Positions 5,944 through 6,881 of a stretch of 6,881 nucleotides of DNA are shown here, in pieces. The stretch comes from an uncultured Fretibacterium sp. (GTDB lineage Bacteria > Synergistota > Synergistia > Synergistales > Aminobacteriaceae): assembly GCA_905373185.1 (NCBI GenBank), contig CAJPSE010000088.1:1-6881 (forward strand), written 5' to 3'. A program made the position numbers and the translations under genes. The notes beneath the pieces are model-generated. The model was not told the DNA's origin, did no database searches, and worked only from the letters and a program-made list of their open reading frames with translations. Numbering within the stretch: position 1 is the stretch's first letter; each line of letters starts with the position of its first letter.

Positions 5944-6825
5944 ATGCGCTGCGGCGTGGTCGCCTTGGCCGGGCGGCCCAACGTCGGCAAGTCCTCGCTG
6001 GTCAACGCGCTGCTGCGTGCCCGTGCGGCGATCGTCTCCCCGAAGCCCCAAACGACCCGCAACGCGATTCGCTGCATCTACAACGACGAGCGCGCCCAGA
6101 TCGTCTTCACGGACACGCCGGGTCTGCACCGGCCCAGGGACCGGCTTGGCCGTTCCCTGACGGACGCGGCCGAGGACGCTTTCGCCGAGGCCGATGCCGT
6201 TTGCTGGCTGGTCGAGGCGGGGGACCGCAGGCTGAGGGCCGAGGACGCCGAGGTGCTGAGGGCGCTCTCCGTCGTCTCCCGACCGATTGTGCTGGTGGTG
6301 AACAAGGCCGACGCGCACGACCCCGGCGGAGCGCTGGAGCTCTACGGGACCAGGCTTCCCTTCGCCGGGCGCATCGCCGTCTCCGCGCGCAGGGGGCGCA
6401 ATCTCGACGCCCTGATAGACCTTCTGCTGCCGCTCCTGCCCGAGGGGATGCCGTGGTACGATCCCGACATCCTGATCGATGGTACGGAGCGCTTCATGGC
6501 GTCCGAGGTCATCCGCGGGCGTGTGCTGGCGTTGCTTCGGGACGAGGTCCCTCACTGCGTCGCGGTGGAGATCGACGAGTACAAGAGCCCGGAGGAGTAC
6601 CCCGAGCGGAAGCGGCTCTACGTCCGGGCGTCCCTGATCGTGGAGACGGCGGGGCAGAAGGCCATCCTGATCGGGGTGTCGGGCTCGATGCTGAAACGCG
6701 TCGGCCAGAGCGCCCGGCTGGAGCTGGAGGAGCTCACCGGACATCCGGTCTACCTGGATCTGTGGGTGAAGGTGTCGCCGCATTGGAGGCAGTCGGAGCC
6801 CGTGCTGCGCCGCCTCGGGCTCTGA
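5944..6825 (+). CDS. era: GTPase Era (16S rRNA-binding ribosome assembly factor)
   Basis: A 293-residue Era GTPase with the standard two-domain form. The GTPase motifs are G1 GRPNVGKS (10-17), G2 region PKPQTTRN (33-40), G3 DTPG (57-60), G4 NKAD (120-123) and G5 SAR (147-149). The C-terminal KH domain (about 200-285) has its GxxG loop as GVSG (244-247) and ends with the family stretch LDLWVKV (271-277). Era binds the 3' end of 16S rRNA and helps mature the 30S subunit, which fits with ybeY and phoH in the same cluster. ATG 5944 gives a typical short N-terminus; starting at TTG 5911 would add 11 residues and overlap the cdd stop by 3 bases. The GVSG loop lacks the basic residue usual in this position of many KH domains. 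Confidence 0.96.
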   Translation: MRCGVVALAGRPNVGKSSLVNALLRARAAIVSPKPQTTRNAIRCIYNDERAQIVFTDTPGLHRPRDRLGRSLTDAAEDAFAEADAVCWLVEAGDRRLRAEDAEVLRALSVVSRPIVLVVNKADAHDPGGALELYGTRLPFAGRIAVSARRGRNLDALIDLLLPLLPEGMPWYDPDILIDGTERFMASEVIRGRVLALLRDEVPHCVAVEIDEYKSPEEYPERKRLYVRASLIVETAGQKAILIGVSGSMLKRVGQSARLELEELTGHPVYLDLWVKVSPHWRQSEPVLRRLGL

Positions 6826-6858
6826 CCCCGCCCTTTGGTACCGTTCCCATCGGGGGGT

Positions 6859-6880
6859 GCAGGGGGACACGTTCCCCTGC
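6859..6880 (+). terminator. Likely terminator stem after era, cut by the window edge
   Basis: GCAGGGG (6859-6865) pairs with CCCCTGC (6874-6880). A G-T and an A-T pair extend this to a 9-pair stem closed by the loop CACG. It starts 33 bases after the era stop. The window ends one base later, so the T run that would confirm an intrinsic terminator cannot be seen. The rest of 6826-6858 holds no feature I can support. Confidence 0.45.
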
Positions 6881-6881
6881 C

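Noticed and set aside
5791..6870. Antisense open frame opposite era
   Set aside because: Explained by codon bias of era; no motif seen.

Overview
The window is a GC-rich stretch of bacterial chromosome, probably from a member of the Synergistota (Fretibacterium/Synergistes-like). That guess is an inference from three things: high GC, a Gram-positive-like phoH-pgpH-ybeY-...-cdd-era gene order, and a biotin-dependent carboxyltransferase gene just upstream. The phylum cannot be proven from the sequence. All supported genes are on the + strand and packed tightly. I see no tRNA, rRNA, CRISPR array, insertion sequence or phage gene.

Layout: (1) 1-192 is the 3' end of a PycB/OadA-type carboxyltransferase gene. 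(2) 193-286 is a purine-rich spacer with degenerate short repeats. (3) 287-1288 is phoH (ybeZ-type ATPase). It overlaps (4) pgpH, 1260-3497, a 7TM-HD cyclic-di-AMP phosphodiesterase. (5) 3498-3636 is the only sizeable internal gap; it holds an inverted repeat and an AT-rich patch that may be a promoter. (6) 3637-4140 is ybeY, read from a TTG start. (7) 4142-5431 is a DUF21/CBS/CorC-HlyC (CNNM-type) membrane protein. (8) 5441-5914 is cytidine deaminase cdd. (9) 5944-6825 is the GTPase era. (10) 6826-6881 holds a hairpin that looks like a terminator stem cut by the window edge.

Three of the genes (phoH/ybeZ, ybeY, era) belong to the conserved ribosome-maturation and rRNA-processing neighbourhood. 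pgpH adds second-messenger (c-di-AMP) turnover, cdd pyrimidine salvage, and the CNNM-type protein probably divalent-cation transport or homeostasis. The arrangement mixes two well-known orders. It resembles the Bacillus order phoH-yqfF-ybeY-dgkA-cdd-era, but a CorC-family gene stands where dgkA is expected. That recalls the E. coli ybeZ-ybeY-ybeX run, where ybeX is also a CorC-family gene.

This is mainly a housekeeping region. I found no convincing undescribed system. The points worth a second look are small: the repeats in front of phoH, the hairpins and possible internal promoter between pgpH and ybeY, start-codon choices, a low-complexity tail on PgpH, a glycine-rich head on Cdd, and the dgkA replacement.
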